Source: Marinobacter sp. EhC06 (GTDB taxonomy: Bacteria > Pseudomonadota > Gammaproteobacteria > Pseudomonadales > Oleiphilaceae). From it: a DNA stretch of 64,000 bases. The DNA lies in contig NZ_LXYO01000001.1 of assembly GCF_001650915.1 (NCBI RefSeq), positions 475,879 through 539,878 of the forward strand. Reading direction: 5' to 3'. Shown one piece after another: positions 37,216-46,106 of this stretch (the first letter of the stretch is position 1; every line of letters begins with the position of its first letter). Both the position numbers and the translations under genes were made by a program. Below the pieces are notes generated by a model that ran no database searches, had not been told where the DNA came from, and worked only from the letters and a program-made list of their open reading frames with translations.

Positions 37216-38547
37216 ATGGCAAAGAAACCGGTAACCTCCCGACGTGGTCGCTTCTTCAAACTCGCTGGCATGACTGCCTCTGTCGCAGGGCAATATGCAG
37301 GACAGCGGGCGCGACGACTATTCCGCTCAGAGAACGATGAAGGCGCCCAGAGCGAAAGCTATACCCGCATGGCCGACCAGATTGCCGACACCCTGGGCGA
37401 ACTGAAAGGGGCGGTCATGAAGGTAGGACAGATTGCCTCCCAGACTCAGGATTTCCTACCCAAGGAATTCTCGGACGCGCTGGAAAAGCTCCAGAAAGAA
37501 GCGCCGCCCATGCCGTTCGAAGTCATCGTGGGCCAGATCGAATCGGAACTGGGTAAACCGGTATCAGAGCTCTTTGAATACCTGCAGGAAAAACCCTACG
37601 CCGCCGCTTCCATTGGCCAGGTGCACAGGGCCCGGCTTCACGACGGCACCGATGTGATTGTAAAAGTTCAATACCCGGGCGTCGACGAATCCTGCGATTC
37701 CGATCTCAAACAACTACGCATGGCCCTGAGACTCGGCGGCCTGCTTAAAATGCCCAAGGAGTCTGTCGACCGGTTGTTCGCTGAAATTCGGGAGCGGCTC
37801 AAGGAAGAACTGGATTATGAGAACGAAGCCAGAAATATTGAGCTGTTCCGCGAGTTCCACAAGGACCAACCCTGGGTTCTGATACCTGAAGTCGCGCAAA
37901 GCCACTCAACCCGCCGGGTTCTCACCATGGAGCTGATTGAAGGCGATCACGTCAGCAAGATCACGAGAGAACGCTACGACCAGGAAACCATCAATCTGAT
38001 CGGCCATCGCATATTCACCCTGATGGCAGACCAGCTTTTCCGCTTCCAATGCATCCATGGCGACCCCCATGCCGGCAACTTCGCCTATCGGCCAGATGGT
38101 TCCATTATCATGTACGACTTCGGCTGCGTGAAACAGCTCAAACCGGAGATCATCGAAGCCTACCGGAACGCACTGGTTTCAGCCCTGGATGAGGATTACG
38201 AAGCGCTGGATCGCCACCTGATTGACCTTGGCGCGAGGGTCGGTAGCCAGCCAGCCGTCGATGAAGCCTACTACGCCATGTGGCGTGATATTCTGGTGGT
38301 GCCTTTTGAAAAGCGCGATGTGCCCTACGACTTTGCCGAGGCCGATATCCATAAACGCGTGGCCGAGAAAACCAGCACCGTGTTCAAATACCTGGACTAC
38401 TTCAAGCCGCCGGTGGAAAGCATCTTTATAGACCGGATGATTGCCGGTCACTACTGGATGCTGAAGCGGTTGGGGGTTCAGGCGGCGTTTCGGGAAGAGC
38501 TGGAGAAATACCTTCAGACTTCTGAGCACGCTGGCGCGGAGAGTTAG
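37216..38547 (+). CDS. ABC1/UbiB-family atypical kinase (AarF-like)
   Basis: A 443-residue protein-kinase-like ATPase starting MAKKPVTSRRGRFFKLAGMT; 31 upstream in-frame codons belong to the end of the previous gene's neighbourhood. The family marks are present: KxGQ in KGAVMKVGQIASQ, the Ala-rich loop AAASIGQVHRA in place of a glycine loop, the catalytic region CIHGDPHAGNFAY and MYDFGCVKQL. UbiB relatives aid coenzyme Q biosynthesis; this one lacks the C-terminal double TM of E. coli UbiB and is not in a ubi operon, so it is better called an ABC1 paralogue. Its stop TAG shares bases with the converging sirtuin stop (ttag). Confidence 0.9.
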   Translation: MAKKPVTSRRGRFFKLAGMTASVAGQYAGQRARRLFRSENDEGAQSESYTRMADQIADTLGELKGAVMKVGQIASQTQDFLPKEFSDALEKLQKEAPPMPFEVIVGQIESELGKPVSELFEYLQEKPYAAASIGQVHRARLHDGTDVIVKVQYPGVDESCDSDLKQLRMALRLGGLLKMPKESVDRLFAEIRERLKEELDYENEARNIELFREFHKDQPWVLIPEVAQSHSTRRVLTMELIEGDHVSKITRERYDQETINLIGHRIFTLMADQLFRFQCIHGDPHAGNFAYRPDGSIIMYDFGCVKQLKPEIIEAYRNALVSALDEDYEALDRHLIDLGARVGSQPAVDEAYYAMWRDILVVPFEKRDVPYDFAEADIHKRVAEKTSTVFKYLDYFKPPVESIFIDRMIAGHYWMLKRLGVQAAFREELEKYLQTSEHAGAES

Positions 38548-39221
38548 CGCAGGCTACTCACCCACTCGGCCATCCCCTCGCTGGCTCCTTTCCGGATAAA
38601 CCGGGCCCGTGACACCGAAGCAGGCGCTCCCGGATCAATGACCGTGATGGGCACGTCCCTGTCCACTTCGTAAACCAATCCGGCAGCCGGATAGACCTGG
38701 AGCGAAGTACCGACAATCAACAGATGATCGGCCGTACGGACAATTTCGGCGGCTTTTTCCAACATGGGAACTTCCTCACCGAACCAGACGATATGGGGAC
38801 GAAGCTGGGCGCCGCGATCGCAGGTGTCACCGGGATTGATATCACGGTAACCGATGTCGTAGACGAGCTCAGGATACTTTGAGCTCCGGGCCTTGGTCAG
38901 CTCCCCGTGGAGATGAATCACGTTGCTGGCGCCACCGCGCTCATGGAGATCGTCCACGTTCTGGGTAACAACCGTCACCCGGTAGCGCTGCTCCAGTTCC
39001 GCCAGCAAGCGATGGGCCTGGTTGGGTTGGGCGGATGCCAGCTGGCGGCGGCGGTCGTTGTAGAACCGCAGTACCAGCTCCTGGTTCCGGGCAAACGCCT
39101 CGGGTGTCGCCACATCGTAGACACTGTGCTGCTCCCACAATCCGCCGTTATCCCGGAAGGTGGAGAGGCCGCTTTCGGCGCTGATGCCAGCGCCTGTCAG
39201 TACAACGATATGGTCCTGCAT
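38544..39221 (-). CDS. SIR2-family NAD-dependent protein deacylase without zinc cysteines
   Basis: A 225-residue sirtuin. NAD-binding and catalytic motifs are intact: VLTGAGISAESGLSTFRDNGGLW at the N-terminus, TQNVDDLHERGG, catalytic His in IHLHGEL, RPHIVWFGEEVP, and LIVGTSLQVYPAAGL. The usual four zinc-binding cysteines are missing: the zinc-ribbon region (ARSSKYPELVYDIGYRDINPGDTCDRGAQ) keeps one Cys. Such zinc-less forms are known among bacterial sirtuins. It would remove acyl groups from lysines. Its ATG overlaps the stop of the D-2-hydroxyglutarate dehydrogenase-like gene (TGATG), so the two are translationally coupled. Confidence 0.9.
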   Translation of the reverse strand: MQDHIVVLTGAGISAESGLSTFRDNGGLWEQHSVYDVATPEAFARNQELVLRFYNDRRRQLASAQPNQAHRLLAELEQRYRVTVVTQNVDDLHERGGASNVIHLHGELTKARSSKYPELVYDIGYRDINPGDTCDRGAQLRPHIVWFGEEVPMLEKAAEIVRTADHLLIVGTSLQVYPAAGLVYEVDRDVPITVIDPGAPASVSRARFIRKGASEGMAEWVSSLR

Positions 39222-40624
39222 CAGTCGAAGATCTTGCCCGGGTTCATGATGCCATTAGGATCAAATACCTGCTTGATCCCTTTCAGATAGGCGATTTCGG
39301 CCTCACTGCGGGTGTACTTCAGGTAAGGCTTCTTGGTCATGCCAACGCCGTGCTCGGCAGAGACGCTGCCCTGGTAGCGCTCGACGATCTCGAACACCCA
39401 CTTGTTGACCTGCTGGCACTTCTCGAAGAAATCCTCGTTGGCCATACCCTCGGGCTTGAGGATATTGAGGTGCAGGTTGCCGTCGCCGATGTGGCCAAAC
39501 CAGATAATCTCGAAATCCGGATAGTGCTCGGTGACCACTCCGTCGATTTCCTGCAGGAAGCCGGGCACCTTGGACACGACCACGGAAATGTCATTCTTGT
39601 AGGGCGTGCGGGGTGCGATGGATTCGGAAATGCGCTCGCGCAGCTGCCACAGGTTCTGGGCCTGGGTTTCGCTCTGGCTGATCACGCCATCGAGCACCCA
39701 GCCGTTCTCGACGCACTGCTCGAACAGCGCCATGGCGTCGTCCATCACCTGATCGGAAACGGCTTCAAACTCCAGAAGCGCATAGTACGGTGCCTCCGTC
39801 TCAAAGGGCGCCTGTACCTGGCCGTGGGCCAGCACATGGCCCATGGCCTGATGGGAGAAGAATTCGTAGGCGGTGAGGTCAATCTTCTTTTGGAAGGTTT
39901 GCAGCACATCCATGGTGTTGGTCAGGTCGTTCAGCCCCAGCACCAATACCGTGAGGTTGTCCGGTTTACGGGACAGCTTCATGGTGGCTTCGGTGATAAA
40001 GCCCAGAGTGCCCTCTGCGCCGATAAACAGGTGCCGGAGATCGTAACCGGTGTTGTTCTTCTCAAGATCCTTGTTCAGATCCAGGATATCCCCCTTACCA
40101 GTCACAACTTTGAGACCGGCGACCCAGTCCCGGCTCATACCATAGCGAATCACCTTGATACCGCCTGCGTTGGTGGACAGATTACCGCCAAGCTGACTGG
40201 AACCGGCCGAGGCAAAGTCCACCGGGTAATAGAGGCCGTTATCCTCAGCCGCATTCTGCAGCTGCTCAGTCACAACGCCGGCCTGGCAGCGAACTGTCCG
40301 ATCACTGGCGTTGAAATCCAGAATCTGGTTCATGTTATCGAACGCTACAACCACTTCACCGTTGGCGGCCACCGCGCCAGCACTCAGACCTGTCCGGCCG
40401 CCGGAGGGCACCAGTGCCACCTGATTCTCGTTGGCAAACTTCACCAGAGCCTGAACCTGCTCGGTGGTCTTGGGCAACGCGATCGCCAACGGCTTGGGTG
40501 GATAGATCTTGGTCCAGTCCTTGCCGTAGGTGTCCAGATCCGCCGGGTCGGTCAGCACCTTGCCAGGCGCATCGCCGGTGGCCATCAGCTCTTTGAGGGA
40601 AGCAATGATCTGTTCAGAATTCAT
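39221..40624 (-). CDS. FAD-linked oxidase, probable D-2-hydroxyglutarate dehydrogenase
   Basis: A 467-residue cytoplasmic flavoprotein of the GlcD/D-lactate dehydrogenase/D2HGDH family, starting MNSEQIIASLKELMA. The FAD-binding part contains VALVPSGGRTGLSAGAVA, YPVDFASAGSSQLGGNLSTNAGGIKVIRYG and HLFIGAEGTLGFITEATMKL; the C-terminal domain has WFGHIGDGNLHLNILKP and SAEHGVGMTKKPYL, with metal-binding His residues. It is divergent from serA. In pseudomonads SerA reduces 2-oxoglutarate to D-2-hydroxyglutarate and a D2HGDH recycles it, which strongly suggests that role here. D-lactate dehydrogenase is the alternative. Confidence 0.85.
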   Translation of the reverse strand: MNSEQIIASLKELMATGDAPGKVLTDPADLDTYGKDWTKIYPPKPLAIALPKTTEQVQALVKFANENQVALVPSGGRTGLSAGAVAANGEVVVAFDNMNQILDFNASDRTVRCQAGVVTEQLQNAAEDNGLYYPVDFASAGSSQLGGNLSTNAGGIKVIRYGMSRDWVAGLKVVTGKGDILDLNKDLEKNNTGYDLRHLFIGAEGTLGFITEATMKLSRKPDNLTVLVLGLNDLTNTMDVLQTFQKKIDLTAYEFFSHQAMGHVLAHGQVQAPFETEAPYYALLEFEAVSDQVMDDAMALFEQCVENGWVLDGVISQSETQAQNLWQLRERISESIAPRTPYKNDISVVVSKVPGFLQEIDGVVTEHYPDFEIIWFGHIGDGNLHLNILKPEGMANEDFFEKCQQVNKWVFEIVERYQGSVSAEHGVGMTKKPYLKYTRSEAEIAYLKGIKQVFDPNGIMNPGKIFD

Positions 40625-40725
40625 GGATTTTTCGGTCTCGTCAGGTTTGGGCCGGAGCATCCTGCAACAGGAATCACAGACAGTTGATTCAGGCAAACCG
40701 GCGCGCTGTGAAAATCTGCGTTTAT

Positions 40726-40736
40726 GGTATCATACC
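40726..40736. promoter_or_regulatory. Small dyad in the serA promoter region
   Basis: The 11-bp palindrome ggtat-c-atacc overlaps a TATGGT -10-like hexamer about 90 bp before serA in the 190-bp divergent gap to the D2HGDH-like gene. It may be a regulator site or simply part of the promoter; support is weak. Confidence 0.25.
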
Positions 40737-40814
40737 GCCCCTGTTCTGTGAGCCAGCCCTGACGATCACTGGCCACAGGTCATTTCACGTGACGAAAAGT
40801 TCGGAAGCAAGCCC

Positions 40815-42044
40815 ATGTCAAATACGTCTCTTGAGAAGAGCAAAATCCGTATCCTGCTGCTGGAAGGCGTGCATCAATCTGCCATTGATACCCTGAACGC
40901 CGCGGGCTATACCAACATCGAGTATCTGTCTCACTCGCTGGCCGAGGATGAGCTGGTCGAGAAGATTGCCGACGCGCACTTCATCGGTATCCGCTCGCGC
41001 ACCCAGCTGACCGAGAAGGTATTTGAAGCCGCCAAGAAGCTGGTGGCCGTGGGCTGCTTCTGTATCGGCACCAACCAGGTGGATCTGCAGGCAGCGACCC
41101 GCCGAGGGATTGCCGTATTCAACGCGCCCTTCTCCAACACCCGGAGCGTTGCCGAACTGGTTCTGGCCCAGGCCATCCTGCTCCTGCGCGGTGTTCCGGA
41201 GAAGAACGCCAAGGCCCATCGCGGTGAATGGCTGAAGTCCGCCAAGGACAGTTACGAAATCCGTGGCAAGAAGCTGGGCATCATTGGTTATGGCAACATC
41301 GGCACCCAGTTCAGTGTCCTGGCCGAGGGCCTGGGCATGGATGTGTATTTCTACGATGTTGTCTCCAAACTGTCGATCGGCAACGCCACCCAGGTTGGCA
41401 CCCTCCAGGAACTGCTGAACATTGCCGATGTGGTCAGCCTGCACGTGCCGGAAACGCCGGCCACCAAGTACATGTTCAAGGCTGAGCAATTCGCCCAGAT
41501 GAAACCCGGCAGCATTCTGATGAACGCTTCCCGTGGCACGGTTGTCGACATCGACGCCCTGGCCGACGCGCTGGGCAGCGGCAAGCTTCTGGGTGCCGCT
41601 ATCGACGTGTTCCCGGTGGAACCCAAGTCGAACGACGAGGAGTTCGTTTCTCCGCTGCGGGAATTCGACAATGTGATCCTGACCCCACACGTTGGCGGCT
41701 CCACCATCGAAGCCCAGGAAAACATCGGTCGGGAAGTGGCGGAAAAGCTGGCCATGTACAGCGACAACGGCACGTCCGTTTCTTCCGTGAACTTCCCGGA
41801 AGTGGCACTGCCGTCCCACCCGAACCAGCACCGCCTGCTGCACATTCACGAGAACGTGCCGGGTGTGATGTCCGAAATCAACCAGGTATTCTCCGAGAAC
41901 GGCATCAACGTGTGCGGTCAGTACCTGCAGACCAAGGAAGACATCGGTTACGTGGTCGTGGATGTGGACAAAGAGTATGGCGAACTGGCACTAGAGAAGC
42001 TGCTCAAGGTGAAGGGAACGATTCGCTGCCGCGTCCTGTTCTGA
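40815..42044 (+). CDS. serA: D-3-phosphoglycerate dehydrogenase
   Basis: A 409-residue enzyme of serine biosynthesis that oxidises 3-phosphoglycerate with NAD, and can reduce 2-oxoglutarate. The Rossmann motif KLGIIGYGNIGTQFSVLAEGLGM, the substrate loop SRTQLTEKVFEAAKKL, NASRGTVVDIDAL and LTPHVGGSTIEAQENIG are all present. A C-terminal ACT domain (HENVPGVMSEINQVFSENGINV to the end) is the serine feedback site. This is the E. coli-type length. It is followed by a strong terminator. Confidence 0.96.
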   Translation: MSNTSLEKSKIRILLLEGVHQSAIDTLNAAGYTNIEYLSHSLAEDELVEKIADAHFIGIRSRTQLTEKVFEAAKKLVAVGCFCIGTNQVDLQAATRRGIAVFNAPFSNTRSVAELVLAQAILLLRGVPEKNAKAHRGEWLKSAKDSYEIRGKKLGIIGYGNIGTQFSVLAEGLGMDVYFYDVVSKLSIGNATQVGTLQELLNIADVVSLHVPETPATKYMFKAEQFAQMKPGSILMNASRGTVVDIDALADALGSGKLLGAAIDVFPVEPKSNDEEFVSPLREFDNVILTPHVGGSTIEAQENIGREVAEKLAMYSDNGTSVSSVNFPEVALPSHPNQHRLLHIHENVPGVMSEINQVFSENGINVCGQYLQTKEDIGYVVVDVDKEYGELALEKLLKVKGTIRCRVLF

Positions 42045-42060
42045 TTCACGGCCTGGCGTA

Positions 42061-42091
42061 AAAAAACCGGAGCAAATGCTCCGGTTTTTTT
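42061..42091. terminator. Bidirectional Rho-independent terminator
   Basis: A nine-bp stem (accggagca / tgctccggt, two-base loop) is flanked by a run of A on the left and seven T on the right. It serves serA on the plus strand and the converging OmpA lipoprotein gene on the minus strand. Confidence 0.9.
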
Positions 42092-42111
42092 ATGCCAACG
42101 AAGCGCCCTGC

Positions 42112-42768
42112 TTACTGCATGGGCACCAGAGTCAGCTCAACACGACGATTCTGCTCGCGACCCGCCGCGGTATCGTTGGACGCCACAGGGTAGCGCTCAC
42201 CGTAACCAACAGCACGGGTACGCTTGGGCTCGATGCCCTGATTCAGCAGGAAGTCACGCACAGAAGAAGCGCGACGCTCACTGAGCAGCTGGTTGTAGCT
42301 GTCTGAGCCGGAGCTGTCGGTATGCCCCTCGATCTGGATAATGGTCTTGTCATATTCCTTCAGAACCAGACCCACAGACTCCAGGGTGCCACTGAATGAC
42401 GGTTTGATCGTCGATTCATTCAGGTCGAAGGTGATATTGCCCGGCATCACAAGCTCAATCTCATCACCGTTGCGCACTACACGAACACCGGTGCCTTCCA
42501 ACTGGCGACGCAGCTCGGCTTCCTGCTTGTCCATGTAGTAACCGATCCCGCCGCCAATGGCCGCACCACTGGCTGCGCCGATCAAGGCCCCTTTTCCACG
42601 ATCACTCTTACTGGAGGTTGCCGCACCAATGGCAGCGCCGCCAATGGCGCCAATTATACTGCCCTTGGTCGCACTGGAGGTTTTCTCCTCGCCGGTGTAG
42701 GGGTCATAAGTCATGCAACCACCGAGACCGACAGTGGCCACTGCAAACGCGAGTATTGTCTTTTTCAC
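42112..42768 (-). CDS. OmpA-family lipoprotein with glycine zipper (YiaD-like)
   Basis: A 218-residue outer-membrane lipoprotein. I start at GTG (VKKTILAFAVATVGLGGC), preceded by GGAG seven bases upstream, which places the lipobox Cys correctly; an ATG further up would add 25 unlikely residues. A glycine-zipper stretch (IGAIGGAAIGAATSS, IGAASGAAIGGGIGYYMD) is followed by the peptidoglycan-binding OmpA domain with NITFDLNESTIKP, IEGHTDSSGSDSYNQLLSERRASSVRDFL and GREQNRRVELTL. It would tether outer membrane to cell wall. Confidence 0.92.
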   Translation of the reverse strand: MKKTILAFAVATVGLGGCMTYDPYTGEEKTSSATKGSIIGAIGGAAIGAATSSKSDRGKGALIGAASGAAIGGGIGYYMDKQEAELRRQLEGTGVRVVRNGDEIELVMPGNITFDLNESTIKPSFSGTLESVGLVLKEYDKTIIQIEGHTDSSGSDSYNQLLSERRASSVRDFLLNQGIEPKRTRAVGYGERYPVASNDTAAGREQNRRVELTLVPMQ

Positions 42769-42805
42769 AACTATCTCCTGTGCCTGATGTTCCTGGCAGA
42801 GACCG

Positions 42806-43813
42806 CTAGCGGGTCTGTGATGCCGAGTTCGTGAATGTATCAATGATGGTATTAAATACGGTTGCCTGTAAATCCTGAGCTTCGTTCACAAGATGATGAC
42901 GTCCGTCAGGGATCTTCAGTTCCTCCACCGAGGAAAATTTATTCCGGATTATGCGCAAATTGTGCTGCCAGTCGACGGTAAGATCCTTTTCACCCTGCAC
43001 GACCGTTACCGGAAAGTCGACAGGCCGGGCGGATTCGATGTGGGGCACCCACTTTCGCAGTGCACTCACCCAATCCACATGCACCGCCCTGGCCTGGAGG
43101 GGATCATGCTCCCGCAAAAACCGGAGGAATCGACTATTGCCACTGTTCTCCGCAAACACCCGCCGCCACCGGGATATAAACGGTTTTGCGATGCTGTGAA
43201 GCACCTTGGCTCCCAGCCAGCCCGCAGGTCTGACCAAGGGCGCCAGAAGCACCACTTTCCGGAAGTCGGAGGTCTGCTGGTTGTGCTGGTTGGACAACAG
43301 GTAGTCGATCAGGATCGCGCCGCCGGTGCTCTGGCCAACCGCAAACCAGGGCTGACGCACCTTTTCCCTGACCTGAGCCATAACGTCTGCCAGAACCCCC
43401 TGGTACTCCAGAAAACTACCAATCGCCGCCGGCGTACCGCTGGAAAGGCCGTGCCCCGGCTGATCGTAGGCGAGCACATCAAAGCCGGCTCCCAGACAAC
43501 GATCAATCAACTGGCTGTACAATCCGACATGATCGAAATAGCCGTGCAGAATAAACACTGTGCCACGCTCAATTGCCTGCTCTGGCAACCGGAAATAGTG
43601 CACCATGACCTCATGATCGCACGCTTTGACATAACCCTGGTGGTATGCCACATCCGGATGCTCTACCCAGAGATCCAGGCCGTAAAAGCGGCAATAGGCC
43701 ACCATTTCATCACTGAGATCCCGCGAGCAGGCCGGGTCGAACGGTTCGAGTCTGTCCAGGAGCGAGTGTCTGTCCCAATCCGGTATTTCTATGGTATCTG
43801 TTTTCCAGTACAC
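42806..43813 (-). CDS. Alpha/beta hydrolase, monoacylglycerol-lipase-like
   Basis: A 335-residue cytoplasmic hydrolase of the serine aminopeptidase (S33/Hydrolase_4) type. The oxyanion motif is FILHGYFDHVGLY, the nucleophile elbow is VGQSTGGAIL (Ser in G-Q-S-T-G), followed by VVLLAPLVRP; a late Asp region (TVVQGEKDLTVDW) and His (PDGRHHLVNE) complete a triad. It likely cleaves a lipid or ester. The OmpA-lipoprotein gene lies 37 bp downstream on the same strand. The divergent esterase gene starts about 80 bp away. Confidence 0.88.
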   Translation of the reverse strand: MYWKTDTIEIPDWDRHSLLDRLEPFDPACSRDLSDEMVAYCRFYGLDLWVEHPDVAYHQGYVKACDHEVMVHYFRLPEQAIERGTVFILHGYFDHVGLYSQLIDRCLGAGFDVLAYDQPGHGLSSGTPAAIGSFLEYQGVLADVMAQVREKVRQPWFAVGQSTGGAILIDYLLSNQHNQQTSDFRKVVLLAPLVRPAGWLGAKVLHSIAKPFISRWRRVFAENSGNSRFLRFLREHDPLQARAVHVDWVSALRKWVPHIESARPVDFPVTVVQGEKDLTVDWQHNLRIIRNKFSSVEELKIPDGRHHLVNEAQDLQATVFNTIIDTFTNSASQTR

Positions 43814-43890
43814 GTAGAGTTAAACGCCTGTCATGAATGAGTTATGAATTTTGGCTTCCAATCCTAACCCATAGCAGGGGAAAGACACAG

Positions 43891-44784
43891 ATGTTGCAAC
43901 AGCTTCTGGAGACTGCGTTGCGCCAGACCATGAACCGGTTGGTCAGACCGGTTCTCACCCCGGCAGTACCTGTTTCACTCCAGCGACGCATTGTGCGCCA
44001 GGCTTACCGGAGTTCCATGCCACCGCGGGGGGCAAGCTTCGAAAACACCACAGTGGGCGGCATTCCGGCCATCAGCACCAGTTTTGGCAACAACCCTCAC
44101 GGCGCTGTTCTCTATCTGCACGGCGGTGGCTATATTATCGGTTCCTCCAGCACTCACCGGGGCATAACCGGACACTTGGCCAAAACCAGCGGTTGCACCA
44201 TCGTCACACCGGATTACCGACTGGCGCCCGAATGCCCATTTCCCGCCGCGCTGGATGATTCGGAGGCTTGCTGGAACGGACTGCTGGCGCAGGGCTTCAA
44301 ACCGGAGCAGATTGCTATTGCCGGCGATTCCGCCGGTGGGGGCCTCGCCGTTGCCCTCGCCATGCGGCTGCGTGACAAGGGCCAGCCGCTTCCGGCATCG
44401 CTCACGGTGTTTTCACCCTGGGTAGACCTCACTCAGGAAAAGCTCTACGCACCCGAATGTGAACCGGTGCTCCAGGCCAGCTGGACCAGCAAGGCAGCCC
44501 ATCTCTATGCCGGCCAGGAATCCCTGACCAATCCGTTGATCTCACCCGTGTTCGGCGATTTGAGCGGCTTGCCACCCATGCTGATCCAGGTGGGCAGCCA
44601 GGAAATCCTGCTCAATGATGCCGAACGGCTGGCCGAGGCCGCAAACCGGCACGATGTGGAAACCCGCCTTGAGGTTTATAACAGCCTCTGGCACGTTTTT
44701 CAGGTGCATAGCGGGCAACTCGACCGGGCCACGGCCGCGATAGAGACCGCCGGTGAACACATCAAACGTCATCTGGCAGGCTGA
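43891..44784 (+). CDS. HSL-family (group IV) esterase/lipase
   Basis: A 297-residue carboxylesterase with the hormone-sensitive-lipase signature: oxyanion motif YLHGGGYIIGSSSTHRG, nucleophile GDSAGGGLAVAL (Ser in G-D-S-A-G), then the Asp region PPMLIQVGSQEILLNDAERLAE and the His in LWHVFQVHSGQ. I start at MLQQLLETALRQTMNRL, preceded by AGGGG; 18 more in-frame codons upstream seem untranslated. It overlaps the end of the converging GIY-YIG gene by 23 bp. The substrate is unknown; members hydrolyse short-chain esters. Confidence 0.9.
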   Translation: MLQQLLETALRQTMNRLVRPVLTPAVPVSLQRRIVRQAYRSSMPPRGASFENTTVGGIPAISTSFGNNPHGAVLYLHGGGYIIGSSSTHRGITGHLAKTSGCTIVTPDYRLAPECPFPAALDDSEACWNGLLAQGFKPEQIAIAGDSAGGGLAVALAMRLRDKGQPLPASLTVFSPWVDLTQEKLYAPECEPVLQASWTSKAAHLYAGQESLTNPLISPVFGDLSGLPPMLIQVGSQEILLNDAERLAEAANRHDVETRLEVYNSLWHVFQVHSGQLDRATAAIETAGEHIKRHLAG

Positions 44785-45037
44785 GCTCACCCCGCGCCAA
44801 GGCCTCTTTCCTGGGCCGCGGCCACTGTTTTATGTGCCACTCCAACCGTGAAGCACGGCTTCGGTCTCCGGCCGGCGCGCTGAACACCAGCTCAAGCGGC
44901 CCCTTGCCCCTCAGACTACGCGCTCCCCGGGGAGCGCCTCCCTGATGTTCATTGAAACGCCGGTCAACGTCAGTGGTTATGCCTGTATACAGGGCCCCCC
45001 GTGCGGTTCGCACCATGTAAACAAACCAGCTAGCCAA
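44762..45037 (-). CDS. GIY-YIG nuclease-superfamily small protein (UPF0213/YhbQ-like)
   Basis: A 91-residue single-domain protein: WFVYMVRTARGALYTGITTDVDRRFNEHQGG carries the GIY-YIG-type motif (VYM...LYTGIT) with conserved Arg, and RLEWHIKQWPRPRKEAL carries the conserved Glu and helix of the family. Small proteins of this kind have DNA nuclease-like folds and unclear roles. It overlaps the upstream exporter gene by eight bases. Confidence 0.9.
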   Translation of the reverse strand: MASWFVYMVRTARGALYTGITTDVDRRFNEHQGGAPRGARSLRGKGPLELVFSAPAGDRSRASRLEWHIKQWPRPRKEALARGELSLPDDV

Positions 45038-45935
45038 GGTTCAGGGCCTCTTCCCGGTCCTTCACTTTTTTCTGCTGGATCCAGAGCCCCATCATGATCA
45101 GGACCAACCCGATGTAGGTGGAAGGCAGGATATGCTCACCCAGAATAAAATAGATAAACACCAGTGAAAGGAATGGAGAGATAAAAATCAGGTTGCTGAC
45201 CTTCGAGGTGTTCTCCGCCTTCTTCATGGCGTAGGACCAGAGCACGAAAGCGATGCCCATCTCGAACACGCCAACATACAACGCAGCAGCAAGCGACGTT
45301 CCGGTGGCAAAGTTCAGGCCCTCCGTCCACCAGCAAATCAGAAGAATCACCGGCAGCCCGCACAGAAAATTCAGGAACAGGCCAACCACCGGATCACGGG
45401 TATCCCGGGTGGCAATAATCCAGTAGGACGCCCAGACCACAGTACTGCCCAGGGCGAGAGAAACCCCGAGCGGATCCTCGAAACTCAGGGAAGTCACGGC
45501 ACCACGGGTGGCAATCACCACCACCCCGGCATAGCAGATCAGACCTGCAACAATATCCAGCTTGCGCAGCCGATGCCCCAGAAACGGTACCGACATATAG
45601 GCCAGCACCAGTGCCCAGGTGTAGTTCAGCGGTTGCGCCTCCTGGGCCGGCAACCGGTCAAACGCGCCGAACAACAAAAAATAGTACAGACAGGGATTGA
45701 TCAGCCCCATGCCAAAGGACTGGGCATACTGTTCGCGACTGAGTGAAAACACCAGATGCCAGCGCCCCTGAAGCATCAGAATAATGGCCATCACGACTAC
45801 CGACGCAGTGCAGGCAATCAGTAGCATCTGAACGGGAGCCAGCTCTCTCAGGGAGAGCTTGAACGCGGTTGCCACCGTGGACCATAACAGCACGGTACCC
45901 AGGCCATAGAGCATCGCCTGCTTCTGGTTTTTCAT
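45030..45935 (-). CDS. DMT-superfamily (EamA) transporter
   Basis: A 301-residue inner-membrane protein with ten predicted helices arranged as two EamA repeats: LYGLGTVLLWSTVATAFKLSLRELAPVQML at the start, and LALGSTVVWASYWIIATRDTRDPVVGLFLNFLCG for the second half. The C-terminal YVGVFEMGIAFVLWSYAMKKAENTSKVSNLIFISPFLSLVFIYFILGE is typical. Members export amino acids or metabolites; the substrate here is unknown. Its final bases overlap the GIY-YIG gene. Confidence 0.9.
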   Translation of the reverse strand: MKNQKQAMLYGLGTVLLWSTVATAFKLSLRELAPVQMLLIACTASVVVMAIILMLQGRWHLVFSLSREQYAQSFGMGLINPCLYYFLLFGAFDRLPAQEAQPLNYTWALVLAYMSVPFLGHRLRKLDIVAGLICYAGVVVIATRGAVTSLSFEDPLGVSLALGSTVVWASYWIIATRDTRDPVVGLFLNFLCGLPVILLICWWTEGLNFATGTSLAAALYVGVFEMGIAFVLWSYAMKKAENTSKVSNLIFISPFLSLVFIYFILGEHILPSTYIGLVLIMMGLWIQQKKVKDREEALNLG

Positions 45936-46106
45936 TCATGGCCTCCTGCCAGCCACTGACACTCCATTGATTTTCTCCTTTCTCCACGGGATTGTTTGGC
46001 CGACAGTGTAATCCAATCGAACCCTGTTACCCATGGCAGTGAGCATTCTTGTGTTACCTTGTATATCAATATCAAACAAGGATTGAGAATACTGGAGTCC
46101 CCCGCT

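Noticed and set aside
39350..40687. Plus-strand ORF of 445 codons opposite the FAD-linked oxidase
   Set aside because: Mirror ORF of a conserved flavoprotein gene; no signal of its own.
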